A stretch of 64,000 bases of DNA from Nocardioides jishulii (GCF_006007965.1 NZ_CP040748.1:3286001-3350000); one strand, 5' to 3'; shown: positions 8,946-18,001, counted from the stretch's first letter. The notes: generated by a model not told the origin, from the letters alone. Made by a program: numbers and translations.

Positions 8946-9464
8946 ATGCTGATCTCGCTCGGTGACCACGCCCCCGCCATCGACGACACCGCCTGGGTCG
9001 CCCCCACCGCCACGCTGATCGGCCGCGTACGCCTGGCCGAGGGCGCCTCGGTCTTCTACGGCGCCGTGCTGCGCGCCGACAACGAGCCGATCACCATCGG
9101 CAAGGGAGCCAACGTGCAGGACAACTGCGTCTTCCACGTCGACCCGGGCAAGCCCGTGACACTCGGGGAGGGCGTCTCGGTGGGCCACGGCGCGGTCGTG
9201 CACGGTGCCACCATCGGCAACCACGTCCTGGTCGGCATGAGCGCCACCGTGATGAACGGCGCCGTGATCGGCGACGAGGTGCTCATCGCCGCCGGCGCGC
9301 TGGTCACCGAGGGCATGGAGGTGCCCCCGCGTACGTTGGTCGCGGGCGTCCCCGCGAAGGTCCGCCGCGAGCTGACCGACGACGAGGTCGCCAAGCTGCA
9401 CCGCAACGCCGCCGTCTACGAGACGCACCGCGAGACCCACCGCGGCGCCACGGTCATCGGCTGA
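8946..9464 (+). CDS. gamma-carbonic anhydrase family protein
   Basis: A 172-residue left-handed beta-helix protein built from hexapeptide repeats (runs such as ATLIGRVRLAEGASVFYGAV and GATIGNHVLVGMSATVMNGA). Zinc-ligand histidines appear as FHVDPG (about 60), VGHGAVVHG (about 79-84) and a neighbouring position. The N-terminal R-A-D-N segment (VLRADNEPI) is conserved in gamma-CA and YrdA-type proteins. It probably hydrates CO2 or is an inactive relative. It is a single gene with a leaderless promoter. Confidence 0.88.
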   Translation: MLISLGDHAPAIDDTAWVAPTATLIGRVRLAEGASVFYGAVLRADNEPITIGKGANVQDNCVFHVDPGKPVTLGEGVSVGHGAVVHGATIGNHVLVGMSATVMNGAVIGDEVLIAAGALVTEGMEVPPRTLVAGVPAKVRRELTDDEVAKLHRNAAVYETHRETHRGATVIG

Positions 9465-9484
9465 CAGGGCGAGCACCGCGGGTC

Positions 9485-9490
9485 TACGGT
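9485..9490 (+). promoter_or_regulatory. -10 hexamer TACGGT, leaderless promoter
   Basis: TACGGT, six bases, then ATG 9497. Confidence 0.5.
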
Positions 9491-9496
9491 GAACCC

Positions 9497-9643
9497 ATGG
9501 TCAGGACTCCGGGCGAGAGGTACAGCCAGCTCCCGACCGCTCCGGCTCTCGACGACACCGTCACGAGTGTCGAGAGCGGCCACTCGCCCGAGCCCGACGA
9601 CGTACGCAACGTCGCCCAGCACGAGGCGCTGCACGACGACTGA
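9497..9643 (+). CDS. 48-residue acidic protein, unknown
   Basis: A short frame from ATG 9497 to TGA 9641-9643: MVRTPGERYSQLP, then a serine/acidic middle and a C-terminus ending RNVAQHEALHDD. It is soluble and acidic, with no membrane segment. The support is the -10 hexamer exactly six bases before ATG and its position 32 bases after the carbonic anhydrase gene. No family is recognised; it could be a chance frame. Confidence 0.4.
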   Translation: MVRTPGERYSQLPTAPALDDTVTSVESGHSPEPDDVRNVAQHEALHDD

Positions 9644-9759
9644 CGGCGCTTGCTGACGGCGCTGAGGTGAAAACTCGCGCACAGGTGTGAAGGTTCGGTG
9701 CACGAACCGCCTTGGACTGCCGTCCGGACCTACGGTCGAGGCGACCGGAGGAGAAGCCG

Positions 9760-10281
9760 ATGACACCTGTCCCGCCGCCCGACCGACTGCTGCCCCACTC
9801 ACCCGCCCCACCTCGCCGGTGGCGCACTGGCGCGGTCGTCGCCGTCACCCTCGTGGCCGGCCTCGTCCTCAGCTCAGCCACCCTGTGGGCTGGTGCCATC
9901 GGAGCGCGAGCCCTGGTTCACGAAGTCATGGTGGGTGGGAGCAATGTCAAAGGTGACCCCCGTGTCTGGTTTGAGGAACGCCGGGACGAGTTCGACGAGG
10001 CAGCGGTGTGGGCGCAGACCCACTGCTGCCTCGACGCCTACTACGGGGACGCTCTGCCGGACTCCCTCGACCACCTCACCGCGAACGGCCTCGTCGCGAA
10101 GGAGGACGACCCGACGGGAGAGCCCGAGGCGTTCTTCTTCGTGCAGTGGTTCGGCATCCCGGACGACGCCGGCGGCTACTGGTGGTCACCCCGCGCCTCC
10201 CCGTCGGGCCAGGACATGTTCGGCATGGCCTGCCTCAAGCCCGTCGACCTCGGCGGCGGGTGGTGGATGTGCGGCATGTGA
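9760..10281 (+). CDS. membrane-anchored extracytoplasmic protein, unknown
   Basis: A 173-residue protein: a proline-rich N-tail, one membrane anchor (GAVVAVTLVAGLVLSSATLW, about 25-44), then an exported domain with a cysteine pair (HCC near 89) and two late cysteines (MACLKP, WMCGM) that could form disulfides. ATG 9760 is chosen for GGAGGAGA upstream, and TACGGT at 9731-9736 is a likely -10. No family recognised. Confidence 0.6.
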   Translation: MTPVPPPDRLLPHSPAPPRRWRTGAVVAVTLVAGLVLSSATLWAGAIGARALVHEVMVGGSNVKGDPRVWFEERRDEFDEAAVWAQTHCCLDAYYGDALPDSLDHLTANGLVAKEDDPTGEPEAFFFVQWFGIPDDAGGYWWSPRASPSGQDMFGMACLKPVDLGGGWWMCGM

Positions 10282-10323
10282 GGCGGCGTCACCACTGCGG
10301 TCAGAAGCGTCGGCGGCACCGGG

Positions 10324-10329
10324 CAGACT
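10324..10329 (+). promoter_or_regulatory. weak -10 hexamer CAGACT, possible leaderless promoter
   Basis: CAGACT (one change from TAGACT), six bases, then GTG 10336. Confidence 0.35.
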
Positions 10330-10335
10330 GCTGCC

Positions 10336-10791
10336 GTGACCGACGACGACCTCCTCGCCCTGCTCGACGCCACCCTGGGCGAGACCCTCACCCCGGCAGG
10401 CTTCTCGGCCGCCCAGGGCGGGTGGGACGGCGTCACGTTCTTCGCCCCGCAGCGCGCCTTCGGCGAGCAGTTCCCCTGGCTGCCACAGGCCAGCCCTGAG
10501 GAGTGGCAGCGCGGCCACTCCACCGACCTCACCATCGACTTCGACCAGACCACGGGACTCATCGCCCGCATCGACCTCGAGGGCCGGTCCCTGCCCTCCA
10601 CGGTGTACGCGGTCGGCGCGGGCGCACTCTCTGCCGAGCTCAAGACGGCGTACGCGCGTCCCCTCGCCGAGTGCCTGCCGGTGGTGGCGGAGGCGTTGGA
10701 GACGATCTTCCGCGAGCCCGACCCGGCCCCCGCGGAGCCGGAGCCTGCCGAGGAGCCGTACGACGGCGGCCCGGTCGACGACTACGCGTAG
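10336..10791 (+). CDS. hypothetical protein, 151 residues
   Basis: A soluble protein with an acidic N-terminus (MTDDDLLALLDATLGETL), a mixed alpha/beta middle (DLTIDFDQTTGLIARIDLEG) and a proline/glutamate-rich tail that is likely disordered (about 128-151). No family is recognised. The GTG start fits the 6-base leaderless spacing but its -10 is weak. Its TAG stop overlaps the convergent phosphatase gene by 10 bases. Confidence 0.55.
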   Translation: MTDDDLLALLDATLGETLTPAGFSAAQGGWDGVTFFAPQRAFGEQFPWLPQASPEEWQRGHSTDLTIDFDQTTGLIARIDLEGRSLPSTVYAVGAGALSAELKTAYARPLAECLPVVAEALETIFREPDPAPAEPEPAEEPYDGGPVDDYA

Positions 10792-11867
10792 AGCTCGAGC
10801 CAGTCGCCGTCGTTCACGACCGACTCAGGCGTCTTCACGTTCGGGCTGTGCTCCATGAGCATGACGGCGACGTCGTCACCGAGCTCGTGGGCCGAGGAGT
10901 GATCACGCACGCACTCCAGCAGGCGCGTCAACGCGAGCTCGAGCGAGGGATCGGTCAGCACGTCCGCGTGACGACCGAGGTCGAAGAACTCCCCGCGGCG
11001 GTCACGCGCCTCGGTGACGCCGTCGGTGTAGAGCAGCAGGCGGTCGCCGGGCTCCCAGGTGAACTCGTGGGTGGCGAAGAAGAGCCCCAGCCCCAGGGGG
11101 AGGTCGGCGTCGCGCTCCACGAACTCCGACGAGCCGTCGGCCCGCACCAGCAGGGGCGCCGGGTGACCGGCGTTGACCATGCGGACCCGGCCGGCTTCGG
11201 TGGTGTCGAGCAGGAGGGCGGTGACGAACTCCTCGTCGCTGAAGAACGGCTGCAGGTAGCGGCTCATCTCCACCGCCACCGTCTCCAGCTCCTGCTCGAT
11301 GGCAGCCGCCTGGCGGAAGGCACGGATGACGCGCGCTGACTGCTCGACCGCCTCGATCCCCTTGCCACGGACGTCGCCGATCAGGAAGCGGATGTGGGTG
11401 CTCGAGTGGTAGCAGTCGTAGAGGTCGCCGCCGATCACGGTGTCCGTGGTGCCGGACTCGTAACGGACCGCCACCCCCGTGCGACCGACGGTCGACGGAA
11501 CGACCGGAAGGACCGCGTACTGCGCGACCTCTGCGAGCACCTTGAGCGCGCCCAGACGTGCGGCCGACCGACGGCGCACCCAGGCGATGCTCACCGCCAC
11601 GGCGCTCATCAGCGCGACGTCGACGACGCGCACCACGTGCTGGGCGTCCCAGGCGTTGTCGTTCCACCTGTCGGAGACGAGCGCGAGAAGCGTGGCGGTG
11701 AGGGCCAGGTAGGTGGTGTGGCGGGTGCGCAGTGCGATGCTCCCGATCACGGGCGCGAGCGCGAAGAGCGGCGAGAGGGCCACCTCGAAGACGAGGTCGG
11801 CCGCCAGGAGCAGTCCCATCAGGGCCACGGCGACGCGCCCCAGCACCACTCTCTGTTCAGGAGTCAT
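10782..11867 (-). CDS. PP2C/SpoIIE-type protein serine phosphatase, membrane bound
   Basis: A 361-residue protein with about three N-terminal membrane helices (residues 8-75 and 85-100) followed by a SpoIIE/RsbU phosphatase domain (about 125-345). Metal-binding motifs are seen: GGDLYDC (about 151), IGDVRGKGIEA (about 168), NAGHPAPLL (about 239), LLYTDGVTEA (about 277) and DDVAVMLM (about 342). Such proteins dephosphorylate anti-sigma-factor antagonists in partner-switching pathways; no partner is adjacent. A TAGGTT -10 lies near 11915 with a leader, and GGCGGAG precedes ATG. Confidence 0.85.
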   Translation of the reverse strand: MTPEQRVVLGRVAVALMGLLLAADLVFEVALSPLFALAPVIGSIALRTRHTTYLALTATLLALVSDRWNDNAWDAQHVVRVVDVALMSAVAVSIAWVRRRSAARLGALKVLAEVAQYAVLPVVPSTVGRTGVAVRYESGTTDTVIGGDLYDCYHSSTHIRFLIGDVRGKGIEAVEQSARVIRAFRQAAAIEQELETVAVEMSRYLQPFFSDEEFVTALLLDTTEAGRVRMVNAGHPAPLLVRADGSSEFVERDADLPLGLGLFFATHEFTWEPGDRLLLYTDGVTEARDRRGEFFDLGRHADVLTDPSLELALTRLLECVRDHSSAHELGDDVAVMLMEHSPNVKTPESVVNDGDWLELYA

Positions 11868-11926
11868 CTCCGCCGTCCTTCCGCGCGGAGCGAAGCCGCT
11901 AGCGAGAAAGCCAAACCTAACGTACG

Positions 11927-13339
11927 TCAGGCAGTGGCGCCCGCGTTTGGGACCTGCGGTTCAGGCAAGTCATCGCCCTGGTCCTCGGGGGTGACGTGGC
12001 GAGTCGCCACGAGCAGGACGATGACTCCCACCAGGGCAGCGAGCACCGAGGCCGCGATGATGCCCACCTTGGCCGCGTCGGTGAGCAGCACGGCACCCGG
12101 GAACGAGAGGCTCGCGATGAAGATCGAGACGGTGAAGCCGACACCTGCCACGGCCCCCAGACCGACCACCATCGGCCAGGTCGTCCCCTCGGGCAGGCGG
12201 CCCACCCCCAGCTTCACCGCGAGCACGGTGAAGAGCAGGATGCCGAGCGGCTTGCCGACCACCAGGCCGACGATGATGCCCAGACCCACCTCGGAGGTGA
12301 GGGCCTTCCCGAGGCCGTCCAGACTCAACGCGACGCCGGCGTTGGCGAGGGCGAAGAGCGGCAGCACGACGTAGGCCGACAGCGGGTGCAGCCGCGACTG
12401 GAGCAGCTCGACGGTCGGCACGGATCCGTCGAGCAGGAAGCGCAGGCGCGCGATCTCCTCGGGGTCGAGGTGGTCGTCGCGCAACGTCTCGACCGCGTAG
12501 CGACGCGCCACCTCCTCCTTGAGCAACGGCATCGCCGGCGTCAGCAGGCCGATCGCCACGCCGGCCAGCGTCGCGTGCACCCCGGAGGAGAGCAGGGCAA
12601 GCCAGACGCCGACGCCCACGACGACGTACGCCCAGCGGTTCCACACGCGCATCACGCGCATCGCGACCATCACCAGGAGTCCGGCGATGGCCAGCGCCAG
12701 GGCTGGCAGGGAGAGGTCTGAGGTGTAGAAGACGGCGATCACCAAGATCGCGCCGATGTCGTCGACCACCGCCAGCGTCAGCAGGAAGAGGCGCGCGGGC
12801 CCGGGGATGCGGCGGCCCAGGACGCCCAGCACGCCGACCGCGAAGGCGATGTCGGTCGCCATCGGGATGCCCCAGCCGGCGCTGCCGTCACCCCCGGCGT
12901 TGATCGCTGCGTAGATCCCCGCCGGGACCAGCATGCCGCCCACCGCAGCGATCATCGGCAGGGCCGCGCTGCGCGGGTCACGCAGGTCGCCCTGCACGAG
13001 CTCGTACTTGATCTCCAGGCCGACGACGAAGAAGAAGATCACCATCAACGCGTCGTTGACCCAGTGCTGCAACGACTCGCTCAGCGTCCACGACCCGATC
13101 TCGATGGTGATCGGGGTGTGCCAGAACGTGTCGTAGGAGTGGGAGGCGTTGGCCCACACGAGCGCGGCGACCGTGGCCAGGAGCAGCAGGATCGAACCGG
13201 CCGCCTCGATGCGCATGAACTCCTGCACCGGGCGGGCGACCAGACGGGCCAGCGGTCTCTCGCTGCGGCTCCAGGTCGGGCCGCGGGACCACACTTCGTT
13301 GGGGTCGCGCCACTTCTGCTGCGGGCTGGACGGGCTCAC
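11927..13339 (-). CDS. nhaA: Na+/H+ antiporter NhaA
   Basis: A 470-residue integral membrane antiporter with about 12 helices that exports Na+ in exchange for H+ and supports pH and salt homeostasis. Seen: FFFVVGLEIKYELVQGDL (about 93-110), MATDIAFAVGVLGVLG with the adjacent aspartates (about 151), VDDIGAILVIAVFY with the paired acidic transport site (about 184-185), and ALANAGV (about 323). The GTG start 13339 has GAGGAGAG upstream. The C-terminal tail is cytoplasmic and acidic. Confidence 0.95.
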   Translation of the reverse strand: MSPSSPQQKWRDPNEVWSRGPTWSRSERPLARLVARPVQEFMRIEAAGSILLLLATVAALVWANASHSYDTFWHTPITIEIGSWTLSESLQHWVNDALMVIFFFVVGLEIKYELVQGDLRDPRSAALPMIAAVGGMLVPAGIYAAINAGGDGSAGWGIPMATDIAFAVGVLGVLGRRIPGPARLFLLTLAVVDDIGAILVIAVFYTSDLSLPALALAIAGLLVMVAMRVMRVWNRWAYVVVGVGVWLALLSSGVHATLAGVAIGLLTPAMPLLKEEVARRYAVETLRDDHLDPEEIARLRFLLDGSVPTVELLQSRLHPLSAYVVLPLFALANAGVALSLDGLGKALTSEVGLGIIVGLVVGKPLGILLFTVLAVKLGVGRLPEGTTWPMVVGLGAVAGVGFTVSIFIASLSFPGAVLLTDAAKVGIIAASVLAALVGVIVLLVATRHVTPEDQGDDLPEPQVPNAGATA

Positions 13340-13457
13340 ATCTCTCCTCGGAGTCGGTCATGCATCACCGCGCCCCACCGGCGCGAGCCGACCAGACTTC
13401 CCGGCGCTCCGATCGCCACACTACCAACGGGCCGTGCGCGACGATCCCCGCGTTCTG

Positions 13458-13463
13458 TAGGGT
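13458..13463 (+). promoter_or_regulatory. -10 hexamer TAGGGT, leaderless promoter
   Basis: TAGGGT, seven bases, then ATG 13471. Confidence 0.6.
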
Positions 13464-13470
13464 GCGACAC

Positions 13471-13869
13471 ATGGCAACCGAACCGGTCCAGGACACCGAC
13501 CCCACCATCGGCCGTCTGATCAGCGACGCAAGTCGCGACTTCTCCTCGCTGATCCACCAGGAGATCGAGCTCGCGAAGTCCGAGCTCAAGGTCTCGGTGA
13601 AGGCGGGCGGGACGGGCATCGGCCTCTTCGCCGGCGCCGCCTTCATGGGCCTGATGTTCCTGGTCCTGCTGTCGGTGACCATCGCGTTCTTCATCAACTG
13701 GAACGGCGAGGGCCTGGCCCTGCACTGGGCCTTCCTGATCGTGACCGCCTTCTACCTCGTCGTCGCGGGCATCCTGGCGCTCGTCGGACTGCGGAAGGTC
13801 AAGAAGGTCAAGGCGCCCGAGCGTGCGATCCGTCAGGCGCAGGAGACGGGCCAGCTGCTCAAGCGCTGA
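13471..13869 (+). CDS. phage-holin-3-like family membrane protein (Actinobacterial holin-X type)
   Basis: A 132-residue protein: a conserved cytoplasmic amphipathic stretch (IGRLISDASRDFSSLIHQEIELAKSEL split over residues 12-38) and two membrane helices (about 50-75 and 82-105), ending in a lysine-rich tail. This is the usual form of the actinobacterial holin-like family that is chromosomal and not part of prophages; function unknown. It is monocistronic with a leaderless promoter and diverges from nhaA. Confidence 0.8.
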   Translation: MATEPVQDTDPTIGRLISDASRDFSSLIHQEIELAKSELKVSVKAGGTGIGLFAGAAFMGLMFLVLLSVTIAFFINWNGEGLALHWAFLIVTAFYLVVAGILALVGLRKVKKVKAPERAIRQAQETGQLLKR

Positions 13870-13933
13870 CAGCGCTCGAGGGGTCGGCCGGTTGGTCGAC
13901 CCGTCAGGACCTGCTCGTCCGACTGTCCGGGCG

Positions 13934-15109
13934 TCAGCCCGCGCAGGGCCCGGTGTCCACGGCCGCCTTCGCGGTGAGCCCGATCGCGGCCGACTCCTGC
14001 ACCTGCTGCGCGGTGAGCGCGTAGCCGGTCTGCGAGTCGGTCACGGACGCGGCGAAGACCATGCCCACCACGTCACCGTCGGTGTCGACGACCGGGCCGC
14101 CGGAGTTGCCGGGACGCACCAGTGCGCGCAGCGACAGGACCTCGCGGATGACGGTGCCGTCGCCGTAGATGTCGGGCGAGCGCAGGCGCTGGGTCGCACG
14201 GACGCGACCGGACTGCACGTTGTACGGCCCGTCCTGCGGGTAGCCGAGGATGGCCACCGGCTCCTTGTCCTTGACCCCGTCGGCGAAGTCCAGGGTGGGG
14301 ATCCCGCGGGCGGAGAGCGCCAGCACGGCCACGTCGAGGTCAGCGTCGTAGAGCACGACCTTGGCCTCCACCCGGTCGCCGTCGATCTCGACCTCCGGCT
14401 CGTCGACGCCCGCGACGACGTGGGCGTTGGTCATCAGGCGACCCGGCGCGTAGAGGAAGCCGGTGCCCTCGACGCCGCGACCGCACTCGTTGGCGCCGTA
14501 GACCTTGAAGGTGCTGGCCTCGGCCGCCTTGACCTCGGGGTCGTTGAGCGTGCGGGGATCGCCCTCGGGGACCGCGACGATCCGCTCCGGGGCGAAGGGC
14601 TCGAGGTAGCGCGGGAAGAAGCTCGAGCCCACCACGTTGTTGAAGCCGTTCAGAGCCGAGGTCACCCGGTCGGGCAGCAGCTGGTCGAGCTTCGCGAGGA
14701 CGAGCGAGGAGCGTACGGCCGGGGTCACCGTCGAGAGCTTCGACCCGGAGACCGCCACACCCAGCACCCACGCCACCAGCAGCACGGCTGCTGCCGACAA
14801 CGCTGCGCCGCCGACCGCGTCGAGCGCCCGGACCGGCTGCCAGGTGATCCGGTCACGGATCTTGGCGCCCGCCCACTGCAGCAGGCCCTGGCCGATGGAA
14901 GCCGACAGGATCACGATCAGCAGGGCGCCGAGCGAGACCCACAGCGACGGCTCGGCGTCGCCCAGCACGACGGGCGCCAACCAGACCCCGAAGAAGCCAC
15001 CGGCCAGCAGTCCGACGGTCGCGAAGGCCCCGGTCACGAAGCCCTGCCAGTAGCCGGAGAGTGCGTAGACGCAGGCGACAACCACCAACACCCAGTCGAG
15101 GATGTTCAC
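13934..15109 (-). CDS. MarP-like membrane serine protease (CvpA + trypsin domain)
   Basis: A 391-residue protein with four N-terminal helices of the colicin-V-production (CvpA) type (about 1-125) and a periplasmic trypsin-like domain (about 195-385). The catalytic triad is visible: TNAHVV (His about 235), DADLDVAVL (Asp) and RPGNSGGPVV (Ser about 344). In M. tuberculosis the equivalent protein (Rv3671c) is needed for acid resistance and cleaves a peptidoglycan hydrolase. It is the last gene of nth-tlpA-NUDIX-marP, five bases after the previous stop, as in mycobacteria. Confidence 0.9.
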   Translation of the reverse strand: MNILDWVLVVVACVYALSGYWQGFVTGAFATVGLLAGGFFGVWLAPVVLGDAEPSLWVSLGALLIVILSASIGQGLLQWAGAKIRDRITWQPVRALDAVGGAALSAAAVLLVAWVLGVAVSGSKLSTVTPAVRSSLVLAKLDQLLPDRVTSALNGFNNVVGSSFFPRYLEPFAPERIVAVPEGDPRTLNDPEVKAAEASTFKVYGANECGRGVEGTGFLYAPGRLMTNAHVVAGVDEPEVEIDGDRVEAKVVLYDADLDVAVLALSARGIPTLDFADGVKDKEPVAILGYPQDGPYNVQSGRVRATQRLRSPDIYGDGTVIREVLSLRALVRPGNSGGPVVDTDGDVVGMVFAASVTDSQTGYALTAQQVQESAAIGLTAKAAVDTGPCAG

Positions 15110-15114
15110 CAGTT

Positions 15115-15840
15115 CTACTCCTGCAGCTTCGTGTTGGGGGCGAGGTCCGCCTGGCCAGGAGCATTACCTTGCAACATCAACGGTGGCAGGTCGCGCACCA
15201 GGGACTTGTCCCACGGCTTCGTCCACCCGACGTAGTCGAAGAGTCGCGCGATGATCCCGGCGGTGAAGCCCCACAGGATGACGTCCTTCTGCGCGCCCAC
15301 GGAAAAGCCCGGCCCGACCCATCCCGAGGGGTGACGCACGTTGAACCGGTGCGCCGGGTCGAGCAGCTGGGCGATCGACTCGTGGTGGATCGCGTGCACC
15401 TCGTCGGGGCTCGCCACGTGCACGTGCCCGCGGTCGCGCCAGTAGCCCAGCACGGGGGTCACCACGTAGTTGGCAGGCGGCAGCCAGAGGTCGGGCAGCT
15501 GCCCGAAGACGTCGATCTCGCCGGAGACCAGCCCGATCTCCTCGTACGCCTCCCGCAGCGCCGCCTCGACGACCGACTCGCCCTCGTCGATGCCGCCGCC
15601 GGGGAAGGAGACCTGCCCCGGCTGGGTACGCATGTGGTGGGCGCGCTCGGTGAGAAGCACCTCGGGCTCGCCGCTCTGCGACTCCGCGAAGAGCACCAGC
15701 ACCGCGCCATGGCGTGCGTCGACGTCCGGGGGCGGCGCGAAGCGGGTCAGGTGGTCGACGGTGATCGTCCCCGCGGCCTCCACCACCGGGCGCAGCCACT
15801 CGGGGAAGTGGTCCGGGCCCTGCTGCACGACGTCGCTCAC
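15115..15840 (-). CDS. NUDIX hydrolase, CoA pyrophosphatase type
   Basis: A 241-residue Nudix enzyme that probably splits CoA or related nucleotides. The Nudix box is GGGIDEGESVVEAALREAYEEIGL (described: G-x5-E-x7-R-E-x2-E-E at about residues 87-110), preceded by MRTQPGQVSFPGG typical of CoA pyrophosphatases. GTG 15840 overlaps the tlpA stop in a GTGA junction, so translation is coupled. Its mycobacterial counterpart is Rv3672c in the same order. Confidence 0.88.
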   Translation of the reverse strand: MSDVVQQGPDHFPEWLRPVVEAAGTITVDHLTRFAPPPDVDARHGAVLVLFAESQSGEPEVLLTERAHHMRTQPGQVSFPGGGIDEGESVVEAALREAYEEIGLVSGEIDVFGQLPDLWLPPANYVVTPVLGYWRDRGHVHVASPDEVHAIHHESIAQLLDPAHRFNVRHPSGWVGPGFSVGAQKDVILWGFTAGIIARLFDYVGWTKPWDKSLVRDLPPLMLQGNAPGQADLAPNTKLQE

Positions 15841-16406
15841 GTGGCGGCCTCCAGGTCGAGGTGACGCTCGACGATCTCCTCGAGCTCGGCGAGGTCGTCG
15901 AAGAGCTGCATCTCCACGCCGACGAGGTCGCCGTCGGCGTCGACGAAGGCGAGGAACGGCAACCCAGGTACGCGTGGCATCGGGTCGCGCCCGTCCAGCT
16001 CGCCGTCGAGGTCGACGACCATCGGGTAGGTCGCCCCGACCTCGGCGACGAACTTCTCGGCCTTCTTGCTCTGCGCGTCCTGGTAGTCGACGCCGAGCAC
16101 GTCCACGCGTCCCTCGTACTTCTTCGAGAACTCCTCGAGGATCGGCATCTCCTTGCGGCACGGGGTGCACCACGACGCCCAGAGGCTGACCACGGTCGGG
16201 GAGTCCAGGTCGGCCAGGTCGACGGACGGTTGCCCCGCGAAGCCGGGCAGCGTCAGGTCGGGCATGGGAGCGGGCAGCGACGACGACGTGCTCTCCCCGT
16301 CGACTCCGCCGGGCGTGCAGCCCGTCAGGGTGAGCGCGGTCAGGACGGCGACGAGCGCGACCATGCGGGCGCGCAGCCGCGGCGTACGCCGGGCAGGACG
16401 CGTCAT
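15837..16406 (-). CDS. tlpA: TlpA/ResA-like thioredoxin lipoprotein
   Basis: A 189-residue exported thiol-disulfide protein. A signal sequence ends in the lipobox LTLTGC (Cys about 30), giving a lipid anchor. The thioredoxin fold carries the active site ASWCTPC (about 78-84) and a cis-proline at VPGLPFLAF. It probably reduces or oxidises cysteines of exported proteins or cytochromes. ATG 16406 overlaps the nth stop (ATGA) and its own stop overlaps the NUDIX start (GTGA), a tightly coupled operon. Confidence 0.88.
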   Translation of the reverse strand: MTRPARRTPRLRARMVALVAVLTALTLTGCTPGGVDGESTSSSLPAPMPDLTLPGFAGQPSVDLADLDSPTVVSLWASWCTPCRKEMPILEEFSKKYEGRVDVLGVDYQDAQSKKAEKFVAEVGATYPMVVDLDGELDGRDPMPRVPGLPFLAFVDADGDLVGVEMQLFDDLAELEEIVERHLDLEAAT

Positions 16407-17119
16407 GCCGGCCCCTGCGTGCGTACGAGCTTCTCGGCCTCGACCGGATCCGTGGGCCCTTCGCCGTACGACGGGCACCAGCGCGCCACCGGGCACGCGC
16501 CACAGGCGGGCTTCTTGGCGTGGCAGCGGCGGCGGCCGTGCCAGATGACGTGGTGGGACAGCATCGTCCAGTCCTTCTTCTCGAACAGGTCCCCCACCGC
16601 GAACTCGACCTTCACCGGGTCGGTCTCGGTCGTCCACCCGAAACGGCGCACGAGGCGGCCGAAGTGGGTGTCGACGGTGATGCCGGGGACGCCGAAGGCA
16701 TTGCCGAGCACGACGTTGGCGGTCTTGCGCCCCACGCCCGGAAGCGTCACCAGGTCGTCGAGCCGGCCGGGGACCTCACCGTCGTAGTTCTCCACCAGGG
16801 CGGCCGAGAGCTTCAGCAGCGACGTCGTCTTCTGCCGGAAGAAGCCCAACGGCCCGACGAGCTCCTCCAGGTGCTCGCGCGGAGCCGCGGCCATGGCTCG
16901 CGCGTCGGGGTAGGCCGCGAAGAGGGCGGGCCGTGCGGCGTTGACGCGGCGGTCCGTGGTCTGGGCGGAGAGCACCGTGACGACCAGGAGCTGGAAGGCG
17001 TCGTCGAAGTCGAGCTCGCAGTGGGCGTCGGGGTAGGTCTCGGCGAGCACGCGGTTGACCTTGCGCGCGCGGCGTACCAAGGAGGTGTCGGGCGAGGTGG
17101 GGGCGGGCAGTGCTGGCAC
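16403..17119 (-). CDS. nth: endonuclease III
   Basis: A 238-residue base-excision-repair DNA glycosylase/AP lyase acting on oxidised pyrimidines. Seen: helix-hairpin-helix [12 protein letters not shown] with the catalytic lysine (about 120), catalytic aspartate in VDTHFGRL, and the [4Fe-4S] ligands C-x6-C-x2-C-x5-C at the C-terminus ([17 protein letters not shown]). GTG 17119 is chosen because TAGGCT ends seven bases upstream; a TTG at 17149 would put the promoter inside the gene. It heads the operon ending in marP. Confidence 0.93.
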   Translation of the reverse strand: MPALPAPTSPDTSLVRRARKVNRVLAETYPDAHCELDFDDAFQLLVVTVLSAQTTDRRVNAARPALFAAYPDARAMAAAPREHLEELVGPLGFFRQKTTSLLKLSAALVENYDGEVPGRLDDLVTLPGVGRKTANVVLGNAFGVPGITVDTHFGRLVRRFGWTTETDPVKVEFAVGDLFEKKDWTMLSHHVIWHGRRRCHAKKPACGACPVARWCPSYGEGPTDPVEAEKLVRTQGPA

Positions 17120-17126
17120 GTCGGTC

Positions 17127-17132
17127 AGCCTA
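17127..17132 (-). promoter_or_regulatory. -10 hexamer TAGGCT, leaderless promoter of nth operon
   Basis: TAGGCT, seven bases, then GTG 17119 on the minus strand; it decides the nth start. Confidence 0.6.
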
Positions 17133-17241
17133 CGGTGGCGACCCGACAAGTCGGCCGTGACGGCGCGGGGCCACGGTGGACGGCCTGCGGAACCACTTCG
17201 GGGCTAACGTTCGTACGACGTTCCGGGCCCCAATGTGGGCG

Positions 17242-17257
17242 TGTGAGGTATACCACT
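17242..17257. promoter_or_regulatory. possible Crp autoregulatory site
   Basis: TGTGA-GGTATA-CCACT resembles the Crp/GlxR consensus TGTGA-N6-TCACA with two changes in the right arm. It lies just upstream of a TAGGAT -10 (17261-17266) for crp. Confidence 0.35.
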
Positions 17258-17310
17258 GGTTAGGATGAGGTGCACCCGGGGACTCGGGAGCCGCTACGAC
17301 TGGAGGATCC

Positions 17311-17988
17311 GTGGACAACGACGTGCTTCGACAGGCACCGCTTTTCAGTGCGCTGGACGACGAAGCCGCCACCGCGCTCAGCAACTCGATGGCCGAGACG
17401 AAGCTGCGACGCGGCGACGTGCTCTTCCACGAGGGCGACTCCGGTGACCGGCTCTACGTGGTGCTCGACGGCAAGGTGAAGCTCGGACGCTCCGCCGCCG
17501 ACGGGCGCGAGAACCTCCTCGCCGTGATGGGCCCCGGACAGATGTTCGGCGAGCTCTCCCTCTTCGACCCGGGTCCGCGATCGGCCACCGTCACCGCGGT
17601 CACCGACGCCTCCTTCGCCTCGCTGTCGCACGAGGACCTGCTGCGCTGGCTCGACGGCCGCCCCACGGTGGCCCGCAGCCTCCTCGGCCAGCTGGCCTCC
17701 CGCCTGCGCAAGTCCAACGACGTCGTGGCCGACCTGGTCTTCTCCGACGTCCCGGGCCGTGTCGCCAAGGCGCTCCTCGACCTGGCCGACCGCTTCGGCC
17801 GCTCCGCCGACGACGGCGTCCACGTGCACCACGACCTCACCCAGGAGGAGCTCGCCCAGCTGGTCGGCGCCTCCCGCGAGACGGTCAACAAGGCGCTCGC
17901 CGACTTCGCCTCGCGCGGCTGGATCCGCCTGGAGCCCCGCTCCGTGGTGATCATGGACATCGAGCGACTGGGCAAGCGCGCGCGCTGA
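17311..17988 (+). CDS. crp: Crp/Fnr-family regulator (cAMP receptor protein)
   Basis: A 225-residue cAMP-binding regulator. The N-terminal cyclic-nucleotide domain (about 10-125) has the phosphate-binding cassette MFGELSLFDPGPRSATV (about 75-91) with the expected R-S/T-A. The C-terminal helix-turn-helix holds LTQEELAQLVGASRETVNKALADF (about 170-193). It matches mycobacterial Crp (Rv3676) in length and gene position and should be a global regulator of carbon use. The GTG start has GGAGG at 17302-17306. A strong terminator follows. Confidence 0.95.
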   Translation: MDNDVLRQAPLFSALDDEAATALSNSMAETKLRRGDVLFHEGDSGDRLYVVLDGKVKLGRSAADGRENLLAVMGPGQMFGELSLFDPGPRSATVTAVTDASFASLSHEDLLRWLDGRPTVARSLLGQLASRLRKSNDVVADLVFSDVPGRVAKALLDLADRFGRSADDGVHVHHDLTQEELAQLVGASRETVNKALADFASRGWIRLEPRSVVIMDIERLGKRAR

Positions 17989-18001
17989 ATCTCTGCTTGA
18001 C

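Noticed and set aside
9692..9708. GGTTC-N7-GAACC dyad before the gene at 9760 as an operator
   Set aside because: Arms are only five bases and such short dyads are frequent at this GC content.
13471..13869. Holin-like gene as a sign of a prophage
   Set aside because: This holin-X type is a normal chromosomal actinobacterial gene, and no other phage gene is near.
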